NCBI RefSeq assembly: GCF_023856365.1
Contig: NC_064548.1
Location: 682,001 to 746,000 of the forward strand
Direction: 5' to 3'
DNA length: 64,000 bases
Source: Brienomyrus brachyistius
Taxonomy: Eukaryota > Chordata > Actinopteri > Osteoglossiformes > Mormyridae
The notes under the pieces were generated by a model that saw only the letters and a program-made list of their open reading frames with translations, was not told where the DNA came from and ran no database searches. Both the position numbers and the translations under genes were made by a program. Every line of letters begins with the position of its first letter. Positions within the stretch are counted from its first letter, which is position 1. Below are positions 1 through 7,476 of the stretch, piece after piece.

Positions 1-387
1 TCAGTCTTATCTCAAGACAGGTACTCCACATTTCCGCTCAACCCCTGGCAAGCGGAGCCCTGAGGCTGGCTCATTACAGTTCCCCTAGCTAAAAACTACA
101 CAGAGGCATCTCAGCTTCACACTTCTGACCGCCTTCTTGCCCATCCTTACATCTGTGCACTTTCTCACACATTCCACTGTCTGACATATTGTCTTTGTTG
201 AGCAACAGTCTCGTGTTAGCTTGAGAAGAGCCTCTCACCTGACTCGTGTACCGTACTATGGCTTAAAATCGGACACTTCTCATAGCTTGCTGCTGCTCCA
301 GGTTGACATTCACTGCATGTGGCTCAGGTGGGGAGATGGGCTCCAAAGAAAGAGGCAGAAAACGGCAAGAGTGGAGCTCACGGTTGT
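1..387. other. Gly-Phe spacer (partial), no gene recognised
   Basis: Leading partial spacer before the first tRNA-Phe. It contains only a short inverted repeat (GTCTT/AAGAC) near 4-18. The complete spacer is 1345-1779 and recurs in every unit; I see no tRNA-like, snRNA-like or 5S-like gene in it on either strand. Confidence 0.7.
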
Positions 388-460
388 GCCGGAATAGCTC
401 AGTTGGGAGAGCGTTAGACTGAAGATCTAAAGGTCCCTGGTTCAATCCCGGGTTCTGGCA
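388..460 (+). tRNA. tRNA-Phe-GAA: tRNA-Phe (GAA)
   Basis: Reference copy of 73 nt for the array; decodes UUC/UUU in cytosolic translation. Acceptor GCCGGAA pairs with TTCTGGC (one G-T), discriminator A460, anticodon GAA at 421-423 in loop CTGAAGA, A box from T395 (TAGCTCAGTTGG), B box GGTTCAATCCC at 439-449. CCA is not encoded and there is no intron. As I recall the vertebrate gene, this copy differs by G5/C68 instead of A5/T68 and by A instead of G in the T loop. No TTTT follows before tRNA-Gln 55 bp downstream. Confidence 0.98.
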
Positions 461-515
461 GCACGTGACGTGAGTCTTGGAGCTCGTCTCCGCCTTGGGC
501 TGCGATGTACCCGCT

Positions 516-587
516 GGTTCCATGGTGTAATGGTTAGCACTCTGGGCTCTGAATCCAGCGATCCGAGTTCAAATCTCGGTGGGACCT
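516..587 (+). tRNA. tRNA-Gln-CTG: tRNA-Gln (CTG)
   Basis: Reference copy of 72 nt; decodes CAG. Acceptor GGTTCCA pairs with TGGGACC (one T-G), discriminator T587, D stem GTGT/GCAC, anticodon CTG at 549-551, T arm CCGAG/CTCGG with loop TTCAAAT. Against the vertebrate gene as I recall it, the anticodon stem ends in G31-T39 instead of A-T and the acceptor has a T-G pair. TTTT at 601-604 is its Pol III terminator and is also the first one after tRNA-Phe. Confidence 0.98.
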
Positions 588-600
588 GTCATGGGCTCAG

Positions 601-604
601 TTTT
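601..604 (+). terminator. Pol III terminator of the Phe-Gln pair
   Basis: TTTT starting 14 nt after the tRNA-Gln end, the first run of four T since the start of tRNA-Phe. It recurs in nearly every unit; unit 2 has TTTTT (1993-1997) and unit 43 has lost it. Further T runs (TTTCTTTT, TTTTT) lie 45-70 nt beyond as back-up. Confidence 0.85.
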
Positions 605-619
605 GCGCCCCAAGGCGCA
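604..619 (+). other. GC-rich hairpin just after the terminator
   Basis: TGCGCC and GGCGCA form a 6-bp stem around a CCAA loop, directly abutting the T run. Units with GGCACA (for example 6, 10, 13, 14) lose one pair. It would be transcribed only on read-through; a function is not shown. Confidence 0.5.
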
Positions 620-684
620 CTCTTGCCCAAAAACGTTTCTTTTGCACTTTTTGCATGTGGTGTAGCCGACCTTTTCTGCCGCTT

Positions 685-758
685 GGCCGGTTAGCTCAGC
701 TGGTTAGAGCGTGGTGCTAATAACGCCAAGGTCATGGGTTCGATCCCCATACGGGCCA
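685..758 (+). tRNA. tRNA-Ile-AAT: tRNA-Ile (AAT)
   Basis: Reference copy of 74 nt. Anticodon AAT at 719-721; A34 is normally deaminated to inosine, so the tRNA reads AUU, AUC and AUA. Acceptor GGCCGGT pairs with ACGGGCC, D arm GCTC/GAGC, T arm ATGGG/CCCAT with a canonical GGTTCGATCCC B box, discriminator A758. It differs from the vertebrate gene I recall mainly in the outer T-stem pairs and one D-loop base. Only an interrupted T tract (TTTGTCTTT, 762-770) follows; the first TTTT is near 1062. This is the most constant gene of the unit. Confidence 0.98.
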
Positions 759-761
759 CGC

Positions 762-770
762 TTTGTCTTT
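762..770 (+). terminator. Possible non-canonical Pol III terminator of tRNA-Ile
   Basis: TTTGTCTTT (TTTCTCTTT in many other units) begins 4 nt after tRNA-Ile. Interrupted T tracts are known to terminate human Pol III at reduced efficiency. No TTTT occurs on this strand for the next 290 nt or so in most units. Inference only. Confidence 0.45.
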
Positions 771-811
771 CTCCCGGTGGTCGGAGTGCTTGGAGATCAG
801 AGGTAAGGAAA

Positions 812-1198
812 ATGAAAGTGTCCGACGTGATTATAAGAACACAGTCGTGCCAGATTCACCTGCGTCGTGGTGAGAAAAAGAAATGGAGGATACACGCATT
901 TCTCTTAGCTGACAATTCTGCAGCAAGTGGACTGGCAAAGTGTACGTCTACATACACCATTTGCTCAAAGAGCGTAGTAGTACTTGAAGAAAAATCCAAC
1001 CCGCACTGTAAAACCATGCTGCCTTCTGGTGTTGTTTACAAGTATCTGATGGAACGAACTCTTTTGGAGGCATTTATTGGAAAAGTCGACGGAGTTGTCA
1101 AGCATCCCGAAGCAGCACTTCCACTAGAAGGTCCCAGAGTTCTTGTGCTTCAAGCACTTCAATTTATAAATACTCCGTTGATCTTAACAGTTGTGTGA
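812..1198 (+). other. Open 128-codon frame in the Ile-Gly spacer, probably non-coding
   Basis: An ATG in a fair Kozak context (GAAAATGAAAG) opens 128 codons ending in TGA. The frame is also open upstream into tRNA-Ile. I recognise no domain, signal peptide or membrane segment; the N-terminal third is Lys/Arg rich. It is open in 42 of 46 units, but units 12 and 20 share a 1-bp deletion (near 16451 and 27580) and units 31 and 42 carry TGA stops (42637-42639, 57956-57958). Most differences between copies change the amino acid, including L/R/F at one codon, which argues against protein selection. A chance frame preserved by recent amplification is the simplest view. Confidence 0.4.
1165..1172 (+). 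promoter_or_regulatory. TATA-like box upstream of tRNA-Gly
   Basis: TATAAATA occurs 101 nt before tRNA-Gly and I saw no variant of it in any unit. That is too far for the usual near -30 TATA of tRNA genes, so it may be chance or belong to an unrecognised transcript. Confidence 0.25.
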
Positions 1199-1238
1199 AA
1201 TGAGCTGTCATCACTCCGTTTTTGCTTTAGCAATTTTT

Positions 1239-1261
1239 CCGGTCTTTCGGCGGAAAGCCGG
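1239..1261 (+). other. Hairpin immediately upstream of tRNA-Gly
   Basis: CCGG-T-CTTTC, loop GGCG, GAAAG-CCGG: nine pairs with one bulged T, preceded by TTTTT at 1234-1238 and ending 12 nt before tRNA-Gly. Variants keep the inner stem: loop GGCA in units 17-19, 24-30, 32 and 38, CTTTT/GAAAG in units 33, 39, 44 and 46, and a perfect 14-bp palindrome in units 31, 35 and 37. Units 6, 8, 10, 13, 14, 21 and 22 lose outer pairs. Confidence 0.5.
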
Positions 1262-1273
1262 TCTCTTGTGTTT

Positions 1274-1344
1274 GCATGGGTGGTTCAGTGGTAGAATTCT
1301 CGCCTGCCACGCGGGAGGCCCGGGTTCGATTCCCGGCCAATGCA
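1274..1344 (+). tRNA. tRNA-Gly-GCC: tRNA-Gly (GCC)
   Basis: Reference copy of 71 nt; decodes GGC/GGU. Anticodon GCC at 1306-1308 in loop CTGCCAC, anticodon stem CTCGC/GCGGG, T arm CCGGG/CCCGG with B box GGTTCGATTCC, discriminator A1344. The acceptor GCATGGG faces CCAATGC, leaving a G5-A68 mismatch; it looks like the 5' half of one vertebrate Gly-GCC isoform joined to the 3' half of another. TTTT follows at 1354-1357. Confidence 0.96.
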
Positions 1345-1779
1345 AAGCGGCTCTTTTAATAACTGTACACTCAGCGCTGAACTCCAGCTAATTCAGTCTT
1401 ATCTCAAGACAGGTACTCCACATTTCCGCTCAACCCCTGGCAAGCGGAGCCCTGAGGCTGGCTCATTACAGTTCCCCTAGCTAAAAACTACACAGAGGCA
1501 TCTCAGCTTCACACTTCTGACCGCCTTCTTGCCCATCCTTACATCTGTGCACTTTCTCACACATTCCACTGTCTGACATATTGTCTTTGTTGAGCAACAG
1601 TCTCGTGTTAGCTTGAGAAGAGCCTCTCACCTGACTCGTGTACCGTACTATGGCTTAAAATCGGACACTTCTCATAGCTTGCTGCTGCTCCAGGTTGACA
1701 TTCACTGCATGTGGCTCAGGTGGGGAGATGGGCTCCAAAGAAAGAGGCAGAAAACGGCAAGAGTGGAGCTCACGGTTGT
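1345..1779. other. Gly-Phe spacer, no gene recognised
   Basis: After the terminator this 435-bp spacer shows short inverted repeats (GTCTT/AAGAC near 1395) and a purine-rich stretch (AAAGAAAGAGGCAGAAAA) ahead of tRNA-Phe. No further RNA gene is visible. The equivalent spacer recurs in every unit. Confidence 0.7.
1354..1357 (+). terminator. Pol III terminator of tRNA-Gly
   Basis: TTTT in CTCTTTTAATAAC, beginning 10 nt after the tRNA; I found it in every unit I checked, including those with changed flanks (units 6, 10, 16, 46). Confidence 0.9.
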
Positions 1780-1852
1780 GCCGGAATAGCTCAGTTGGGA
1801 GAGCGTTAGACTGAAGATCTAAAGGTCCCTGGTTCAATCCCGGGTTCTGGCA
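1780..1852 (+). tRNA. tRNA-Phe-GAA: tRNA-Phe (GAA)
   Basis: Unit 2; identical to the unit 1 copy. Confidence 0.97.
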
Positions 1853-1907
1853 GCACGTGACGTGAGTCTTGGAGCTCGTCTCCGCCTTGGGCTGCGATGT
1901 ACCCGCT

Positions 1908-1979
1908 GGTTCCATGGTGTAATGGTTAGCACTCTGGGCTCTGAATCCAGCGATCCGAGTTCAAATCTCGGTGGGACCT
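1908..1979 (+). tRNA. tRNA-Gln-CTG: tRNA-Gln (CTG)
   Basis: Unit 2; identical to the unit 1 copy, followed by a stronger TTTTT terminator (1993-1997). Confidence 0.97.
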
Positions 1980-2077
1980 GTCATGGGCTCAGTTTTTGCG
2001 CCCCAAGGCGCACTCTTGCCCAAAAACGTTTCTTTTGCACTTTTTGCATGTGGTGTAGCCGACCTTTTCTGCCGCTT

Positions 2078-2151
2078 GGCCGGTTAGCTCAGCTGGTTAG
2101 AGCGTGGTGCTAATAACGCCAAGGTCATGGGTTCGATCCCCATACGGGCCA
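2078..2151 (+). tRNA. tRNA-Ile-AAT: tRNA-Ile (AAT)
   Basis: Unit 2; identical to the unit 1 copy. Confidence 0.97.
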
Positions 2152-2666
2152 CGCTTTGTCTTTCTCCCGGTGGTCGGAGTGCTTGGAGATCAGAGGTAAG
2201 GAAAATGAAAGTGTCCGACGTGATTATAAGAACACAGTCGTGCCAGATTCACCTGCGTCGTGGTGAGAAAAAGAAATGGAGGATACACGCATTTCTCTTA
2301 GCTGACAATTCTGCAGCAAGTGGACTGGCAAAGTGTACGTCTACATACACAATTTGCTCAAAGAGCGTAGTAGTACTTGAAGAAAAATCCAACCCGCACT
2401 GTAAAACCATGCTGCCTTCTGGTGTTGTTTACAAGTATCTGATGGAACGAACTTTTTTGGAGGCATTTATTGGAAAAGTCGACGGAGTTGTCAAGCATCC
2501 CGAAGCAGCACTTCCACTAGAAGGTCCCAGAGTTCTTGTGCTTCAAGCACTTCAATTTATAAATACTCCGTTGATCTTAACAGTTGTGTGAAATGAGCTG
2601 TCATCACTCCGTTTTTGCTTTAGCAATTTTTCCGGTCTTTCGGCGGAAAGCCGGTCTCTTGTGTTT

Positions 2667-2737
2667 GCATGGGTGGTTCAGTGGTAGAATTCTCGCCGCC
2701 CGCGCGGGAGGCCCGTGTTCGATTCCCGGCCAATGCA
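2667..2737 (+). tRNA. Variant tRNA-Gly, anticodon CCC without U33
   Basis: Unit 2. The anticodon loop reads CGCCCGC instead of CTGCCAC, so the anticodon (2699-2701) would be CCC, still glycine, but the near-universal U33 is G and A37 is G. A further G to T breaks the T stem (CCGTG against CCCGG). Probably a poor or dead gene. Confidence 0.7.
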
Positions 2738-3172
2738 AAGCGGCTCTTTTAATAACTGTACACTCAGCGCTGAACTCCAGCTAATTCAGTCTTATCTCAA
2801 GACAGGTACTCCACATTTCCGCTCAACCCCTGGCAAGCGGAGCCCTGAGGCTGGCTCATTACAGTTCCCCTAGCTAAAAACTACACAGAGGCATCTCAGC
2901 TTCACACTTCTGACCGCCTTCTTGCCCATCCTTGCATCTGTGCACTTTCTCACACATTCCACTGTCTGACATATTGTCTTTGTTGAGCAACAGTCTCGTG
3001 TTAGCTTGAGAAGAGCCTCTCACCTGACTCGTGTACCGTACAATGGCTTAAAATCGGACACTTCTCATAGCTTGCTGCTGCTCCAGGTTGACATTCACTG
3101 CATGTGGCTCAGGTGGGGAGATGGGCTCCAAAGAAAGAGGCAGAAAATGGCAAGAGTGGAGCTCACGGTTGT

Positions 3173-3245
3173 GCCGGAATAGCTCAGTTGGGAGAGCGTT
3201 AGACTGAAGATCTAAAGGTCCCTGGTTCAATCCCGGGTTCTGGCA
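3173..3245 (+). tRNA. tRNA-Phe-GAA: tRNA-Phe (GAA)
   Basis: Unit 3; identical to the unit 1 copy. Confidence 0.97.
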
Positions 3246-3300
3246 GCACGTGACGTGAGTCTTGGAGCTTGTCTCCACCTTGGGCTGCGATGTACCCGCT

Positions 3301-3372
3301 GGTTCCATGGTGTAATGGTTAGCTCTCTAGGCTCTGAATCCAGCGATCCGAGTTCAAATCTTAGTGGGACCT
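3301..3372 (+). tRNA. tRNA-Gln-CTG: tRNA-Gln (CTG), decayed
   Basis: Unit 3. A24T breaks the D stem, the anticodon stem is CTAGG against TCCAG, and the T stem 3' strand is CTTAG instead of CTCGG. The most degraded full-length Gln copy. Confidence 0.75.
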
Positions 3373-3469
3373 GTCATGGGCTCAGTTTTGCGCCCCAAGG
3401 CGCACTCTTGCCCAAAAACGTTTCTTTTGCACTTTTTGCATGTGGTGTAGCCGACCTTTTCTGCCGCTT

Positions 3470-3543
3470 GGCCGGTTAGCTCAGCTGGTTAGAGCGTGGT
3501 GCTAATAACGCCAAGGTCATGGGTTCGATCCCCATACGGGCCA
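3470..3543 (+). tRNA. tRNA-Ile-AAT: tRNA-Ile (AAT)
   Basis: Unit 3; identical to the unit 1 copy. Confidence 0.97.
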
Positions 3544-4058
3544 CGCTTTCTCTTTCTCCCGGTGGTCGGAGTGCTTGGAGATCAGAGGTAAGGAAAATGA
3601 AAGTGTCCGACGTGATTATAAGAACACAGTCGTGCCAGATTCACCTGCGTCGTGGTGAGAAAAAGAAATGGAGGATACACGCATTTCTCTTAGCTGACAA
3701 TTCTGCAGCAAGTGGACTGGCAAAGTGTACGTCTACATACACAATTTGCTCAAAGAGCGTAGTAGTTCGTGAAGAAAAATCCAACCCGCACTGTAAAACC
3801 ATGCTGCCTTCTGGTGTTGTTTACAACTTTCTGATGGAACGAGCTTTTTTGGAGGCATTTATTGGAAAAGTCGACGGAGTTGTCAAGCATCCCGAAGCAG
3901 CACTTCCACTAGAAGGTCCCAGAGTTCTTGTGCTTCAAGCACTTCAATTTATAAATACTCCGTTGATCTTAACAGTTGTGTGAAATGAGCTGTCATCACT
4001 CCGTTTTTGCTTTAGCAATTTTTCCGGTCTTTCGGCGGAAAGCCGGTCTCGTGTGTTT

Positions 4059-4129
4059 GCATGGCTGGTTCAGTGGTAGAATTCTCGCCTGCCACGCGGG
4101 AGGCCCTGGTTCGATTCCCGGCCAATGCA
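4059..4129 (+). tRNA. tRNA-Gly-GCC: tRNA-Gly (GCC), acceptor variant
   Basis: Unit 3. G7C adds a second acceptor mismatch; a G to T in the T stem leaves a T-G pair (CCTGG/CCCGG). Confidence 0.85.
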
Positions 4130-4564
4130 AAGCGGCTCTTTTAATAACTGTACACTCAGCACTGAACTCCAGCTAATTCAGTCTTATCTCAAGACAGGTA
4201 CTCCACATTTCCGCTCAACCCCTGGCAAGCGGAGCCCTGAGGCTGGCTCATTACAGTTCCCCTAGCTAAAAACTACACAGAGGCATCTCAGCTTCACACT
4301 TCTGACCGCCTTCTTGCCCATCCTTGCATCTGTGCACTTTCTCACACATTCCACTGTCTGACATATTGTCTTTGTTGAGCAACAGTCTCGTGTTAGCTTG
4401 AGAAGAGCCTCTCACCTGACTCGTGTACCGTACTATGGCTTAAAATCGGACACTTCTCATAGCTTGCTGCTGCTCCAGGTTGACATTCACTGCATGTGGC
4501 TCAGGTGGGGAGATGGGCTCCAAAGAAAGAGGCAGAAAACGGCAAGAGTGGAGCTCACGGTTGT

Positions 4565-4637
4565 GCCGGAATAGCTCAGTTGGGAGAGCGTTAGACTGAA
4601 GATCTAAAGGTCCCTGGTTCAATCCCGGGTTCTGGCA
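4565..4637 (+). tRNA. tRNA-Phe-GAA: tRNA-Phe (GAA)
   Basis: Unit 4; identical to the unit 1 copy. Confidence 0.97.
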
Positions 4638-4692
4638 GCACGTGACGTGAGTCTTGGAGCTCGTCTCCGCCTTGGGCTGCGATGTACCCGCT

Positions 4693-4764
4693 GGTTCCAT
4701 GGTGTAATGGTTAGCACTCTGGGCTCTGAATCCAGCGATCCGAGTTCAAATCTCGGTGGGACCT
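4693..4764 (+). tRNA. tRNA-Gln-CTG: tRNA-Gln (CTG)
   Basis: Unit 4; identical to the unit 1 copy. Confidence 0.97.
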
Positions 4765-4861
4765 GTCATGGGCTCAGTTTTGCGCCCCAAGGCGCACTCT
4801 TGCCCAAAAACGTTTCTTTTGCACTTTTTGCATGTGGTGTAGCCGACCTTTTCTGCCGCTT

Positions 4862-4935
4862 GGCCGGTTAGCTCAGCTGGTTAGCGCGTGGTGCTAATAA
4901 CGCCAAGGTCATGGGTTCGATCCCCATACGGGCCA
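4862..4935 (+). tRNA. tRNA-Ile-AAT: tRNA-Ile (AAT)
   Basis: Unit 4; A23C in the D stem (TTAGCGCG), shared only with unit 29. Confidence 0.95.
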
Positions 4936-5450
4936 CGCTTTCTCTTTCTCCCGGTGGTCGGAGTGCTTGGAGATCAGAGGTAAGGAAAATGAAAGTGTCC
5001 GACGTGATTATAAGAACACAGTCGTGCCAGATTCACCTGCGTCGTGGTGAGAAAAAGAAATGGAGGATACACGCATTTCTCTTAGCTGACAATTCTGCAG
5101 CAAGTGGACTGGCAAAGTGTACGTCTACATACACAATTTGCTCAAAGAGCGTAGTAGTACTTGAAGAAAAATCCAACCCGCACTGTAAAACCATGCTGCC
5201 TTCTGGTGTTGTTTACAAGTATCTGATGGAACGAACTTTTTTGGAGGCATTTATTGGAAAAGTCGACGGAGTTGTCAAGCATCCCGAAGCAGCACTTCCA
5301 CTAGAAGGTCCCAGAGTTCTTGTGCTTCAAGCACTTCAATTTATAAATACTCCGTTGATCTTAACAGTTGTGTGAAATGAGCTGTCATCACTCCGTTTTT
5401 GCTTTAGCAATTTTTCCGGTCTTTCGGCGGAAAGCCGGTCTCTTGTGTTT

Positions 5451-5521
5451 GCATGGGTGGTTCAGTGGTAGAATTCTCGCCTGCCACGCGGGAGGCCCGG
5501 GTTCGATTCCCGGCCAATGCA
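5451..5521 (+). tRNA. tRNA-Gly-GCC: tRNA-Gly (GCC)
   Basis: Unit 4; identical to the unit 1 copy. Confidence 0.96.
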
Positions 5522-5956
5522 AAGCGGCTCTTTTAATAACTGTACACTCAGCGCTGAACTCCAGCTAATTCAGTCTTATCTCAAGACAGGTACTCCACAT
5601 TTCCGCTCAACCCCTGGCAAGCGGAGCCCTGAGGCTGGCTCATTACAGTTCCCCTAGCTAAAAACTACACAGAGGCATCTCAGCTTCACACTTCTGACCG
5701 CCTTCTTGCCCATCCTTGCATCTGTGCACTTTCTCACACATTCCACTGTCTGACATATTGTCTTTGTTGAGCAACAGTCTCGTGTTAGCTTGAGAAGAGC
5801 CTCTCACCTGACTCGTGTACCGTACTATGGCTTAAAATCGGACAATTCTCATAGCTTGCTGCTGCTCCAGGTTGACATTCACTGCATGTGGCTCAGGTGG
5901 GGAGATGGGCTCCAAAGAAAGAGGCAGAAAACGGCAAGAGTGGAGCTCACGGTTGT

Positions 5957-6029
5957 GCCGGAATAGCTCAGTTGGGAGAGCGTTAGACTAAAGATCTAAA
6001 GGTCCCTGGTTCAATCCCGGGTTCTGGCA
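5957..6029 (+). tRNA. Variant tRNA-Phe, anticodon AAA
   Basis: Unit 5. The only change from unit 1 is G34 to A, giving anticodon AAA at 5990-5992; all stems and both promoter boxes are intact. G34 is a PheRS identity base in eukaryotes such as yeast, so charging should fall. If A34 were converted to inosine the tRNA could also read the leucine codon UUA. Confidence 0.9.
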
Positions 6030-6084
6030 GCACGTGACGTGAGTCTTGGAGCTCGTCTCCGCCTTGGGCTGCGATGTACCCGCT

Positions 6085-6156
6085 GGTTCCATGGTGTAAT
6101 GGTTAGCACTCTGGGCTCTGAATCCAGCGATCCGAGTTCAAATCTCGGTGGGACCT
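6085..6156 (+). tRNA. tRNA-Gln-CTG: tRNA-Gln (CTG)
   Basis: Unit 5; identical to the unit 1 copy. Confidence 0.97.
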
Positions 6157-6253
6157 GTCATGGGCTCAGTTTTGCGCCCCAAGGCGCACTCTTGCCCAAA
6201 AACGTTTCTTTTGCACTTTTTGCATGTGGTGTAGCCGACCTTTTCTGCCGCTT

Positions 6254-6327
6254 GGCCGGTTAGCTCAGCTGGTTAGAGCGTGGTGCTAATAACGCCAAGG
6301 TCATGGGTTCGATCCCCATACGGGCCA
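6254..6327 (+). tRNA. tRNA-Ile-AAT: tRNA-Ile (AAT)
   Basis: Unit 5; identical to the unit 1 copy. Confidence 0.97.
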
Positions 6328-6842
6328 CGCTTTGTCTTTCTCCCGGTGGTCGGAGTGCTTGGAGATCAGAGGTAAGGAAAATGAAAGTGTCCGACGTGAT
6401 TATAAGAACACAGTCGTGCCAGATTCACCTGCGTCGTGGTGAGAAAAAGAAATGGAGGATACACGCATTTCTCTTAGCTGACAATTCTGCAGCAAGTGGA
6501 CTGGCAAAGTGTACGTCTACATACACAATTTGCTCAAAGAGCGTAGTAGTACTTGAAGAAAAATCCAACCCGCACTGTAAAACCATGCTGCCTTCTGGTG
6601 TTGTTTACAAGTATCTGATGGAACGAACTTTTTTGGAGGCATTTATTGGAAAAGTCGACGGAGTTGTCAAGCATCCCGAAGCAGCACTTCCACTAGAAGG
6701 TCCCAGAGTTCTTGTGCTTCAAGCACTTCAATTTATAAATACTCCGTTGATCTTAACAGTTGTGTGAAATGAGCTGTCATCACTCCGTTTTTGCTTTAGC
6801 AATTTTTCCGGTCTTTCGGCGGAAAGCCGGTCTCTTGTGTTT

Positions 6843-6913
6843 GCATGGGTGGTTCAGTGGTAGAATTCTCGCCTGCCACGCGGGAGGCCCGGGTTCGATT
6901 CCCGGCCAATGCA
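6843..6913 (+). tRNA. tRNA-Gly-GCC: tRNA-Gly (GCC)
   Basis: Unit 5; identical to the unit 1 copy. Confidence 0.96.
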
Positions 6914-7348
6914 AAGCGGCTCTTTTAATAACTGTACACTCAGCGCTGAACTCCAGCTAATTCAGTCTTATCTCAAGACAGGTACTCCACATTTTCGCTC
7001 AACCCCTGGCAAGCGGAGCCCTGAGGCTGGCTCATTACAGTTCCCCTAGCTAAAAACTACACAGAGGCATCTCAGCTTCACACTTCTGACCGCCTTCTTG
7101 CCCATCCTTGCATCTGTGCACTTTCTCACACATTCCACTGTCTGACATATTGTCTTTGTTGAGCAACAGTCTCGTGTTAGCTTGAGAAGAGCCTCTCACC
7201 TGACTCGTGTACCGTACTATGGCTTAAAATCGGACACTTCTCATAGCTTGCTGCTGCTCCAGGTTGACATTCACTGCATGTGGCTCAGGTGGGGAGATGG
7301 GCTCCAAAGAAAGAGGCAGAAAACGGCAAGAGCATAGCTCACGGTTGT

Positions 7349-7421
7349 GCCGGAATAGCTCAGTTGGGAGAGCGTTAGACTGAAGATCTAAAGGTCCCTG
7401 GTTCAATCCCGGGTTCTGGCA
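7349..7421 (+). tRNA. tRNA-Phe-GAA: tRNA-Phe (GAA)
   Basis: Unit 6; gene identical to unit 1, but the 5' flank reads AGCATAGCTC instead of AGTGGAGCTC. Confidence 0.97.
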
Positions 7422-7476
7422 GCACGTGACGTGAGTCTTGGAGCTCGTCTCCGCCTTGGGCTGCGATGTACCCGCT

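Noticed and set aside
231..270. PSE-like element (TACCGTACTATGG followed by TTAAAA) upstream of tRNA-Phe
   Set aside because: It resembles the U6-type PSE only in part, the spacing to the AT-rich motif is too short, and tRNA-Phe has its own internal promoter about 120 bp away.
263..523. Minus-strand 86-residue open frame repeated in most units
   Set aside because: It overlaps tRNA-Phe in antisense and ends inside tRNA-Gln, follows tRNA sequence constraints, and is cut whenever the tRNA changes (units 5, 30). A shadow of the tRNA genes.
470..694. Plus-strand 74-residue frame across tRNA-Gln
   Set aside because: It simply reads through the tRNA-Gln gene into tRNA-Ile; no independent coding evidence.
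795..1230. Intron-like signals in the Ile-Gly spacer (AGAGGTAAGG donor, TTTTTGCTTTAG acceptor)
   Set aside because: No exons are recognisable on either side, and many units have GTAGGG in place of GTAAGG. Likely chance.
1191..1391. Plus-strand 66-residue frame across tRNA-Gly
   Set aside because: It covers the hairpin, tRNA-Gly and its terminator; not plausible as a protein gene.
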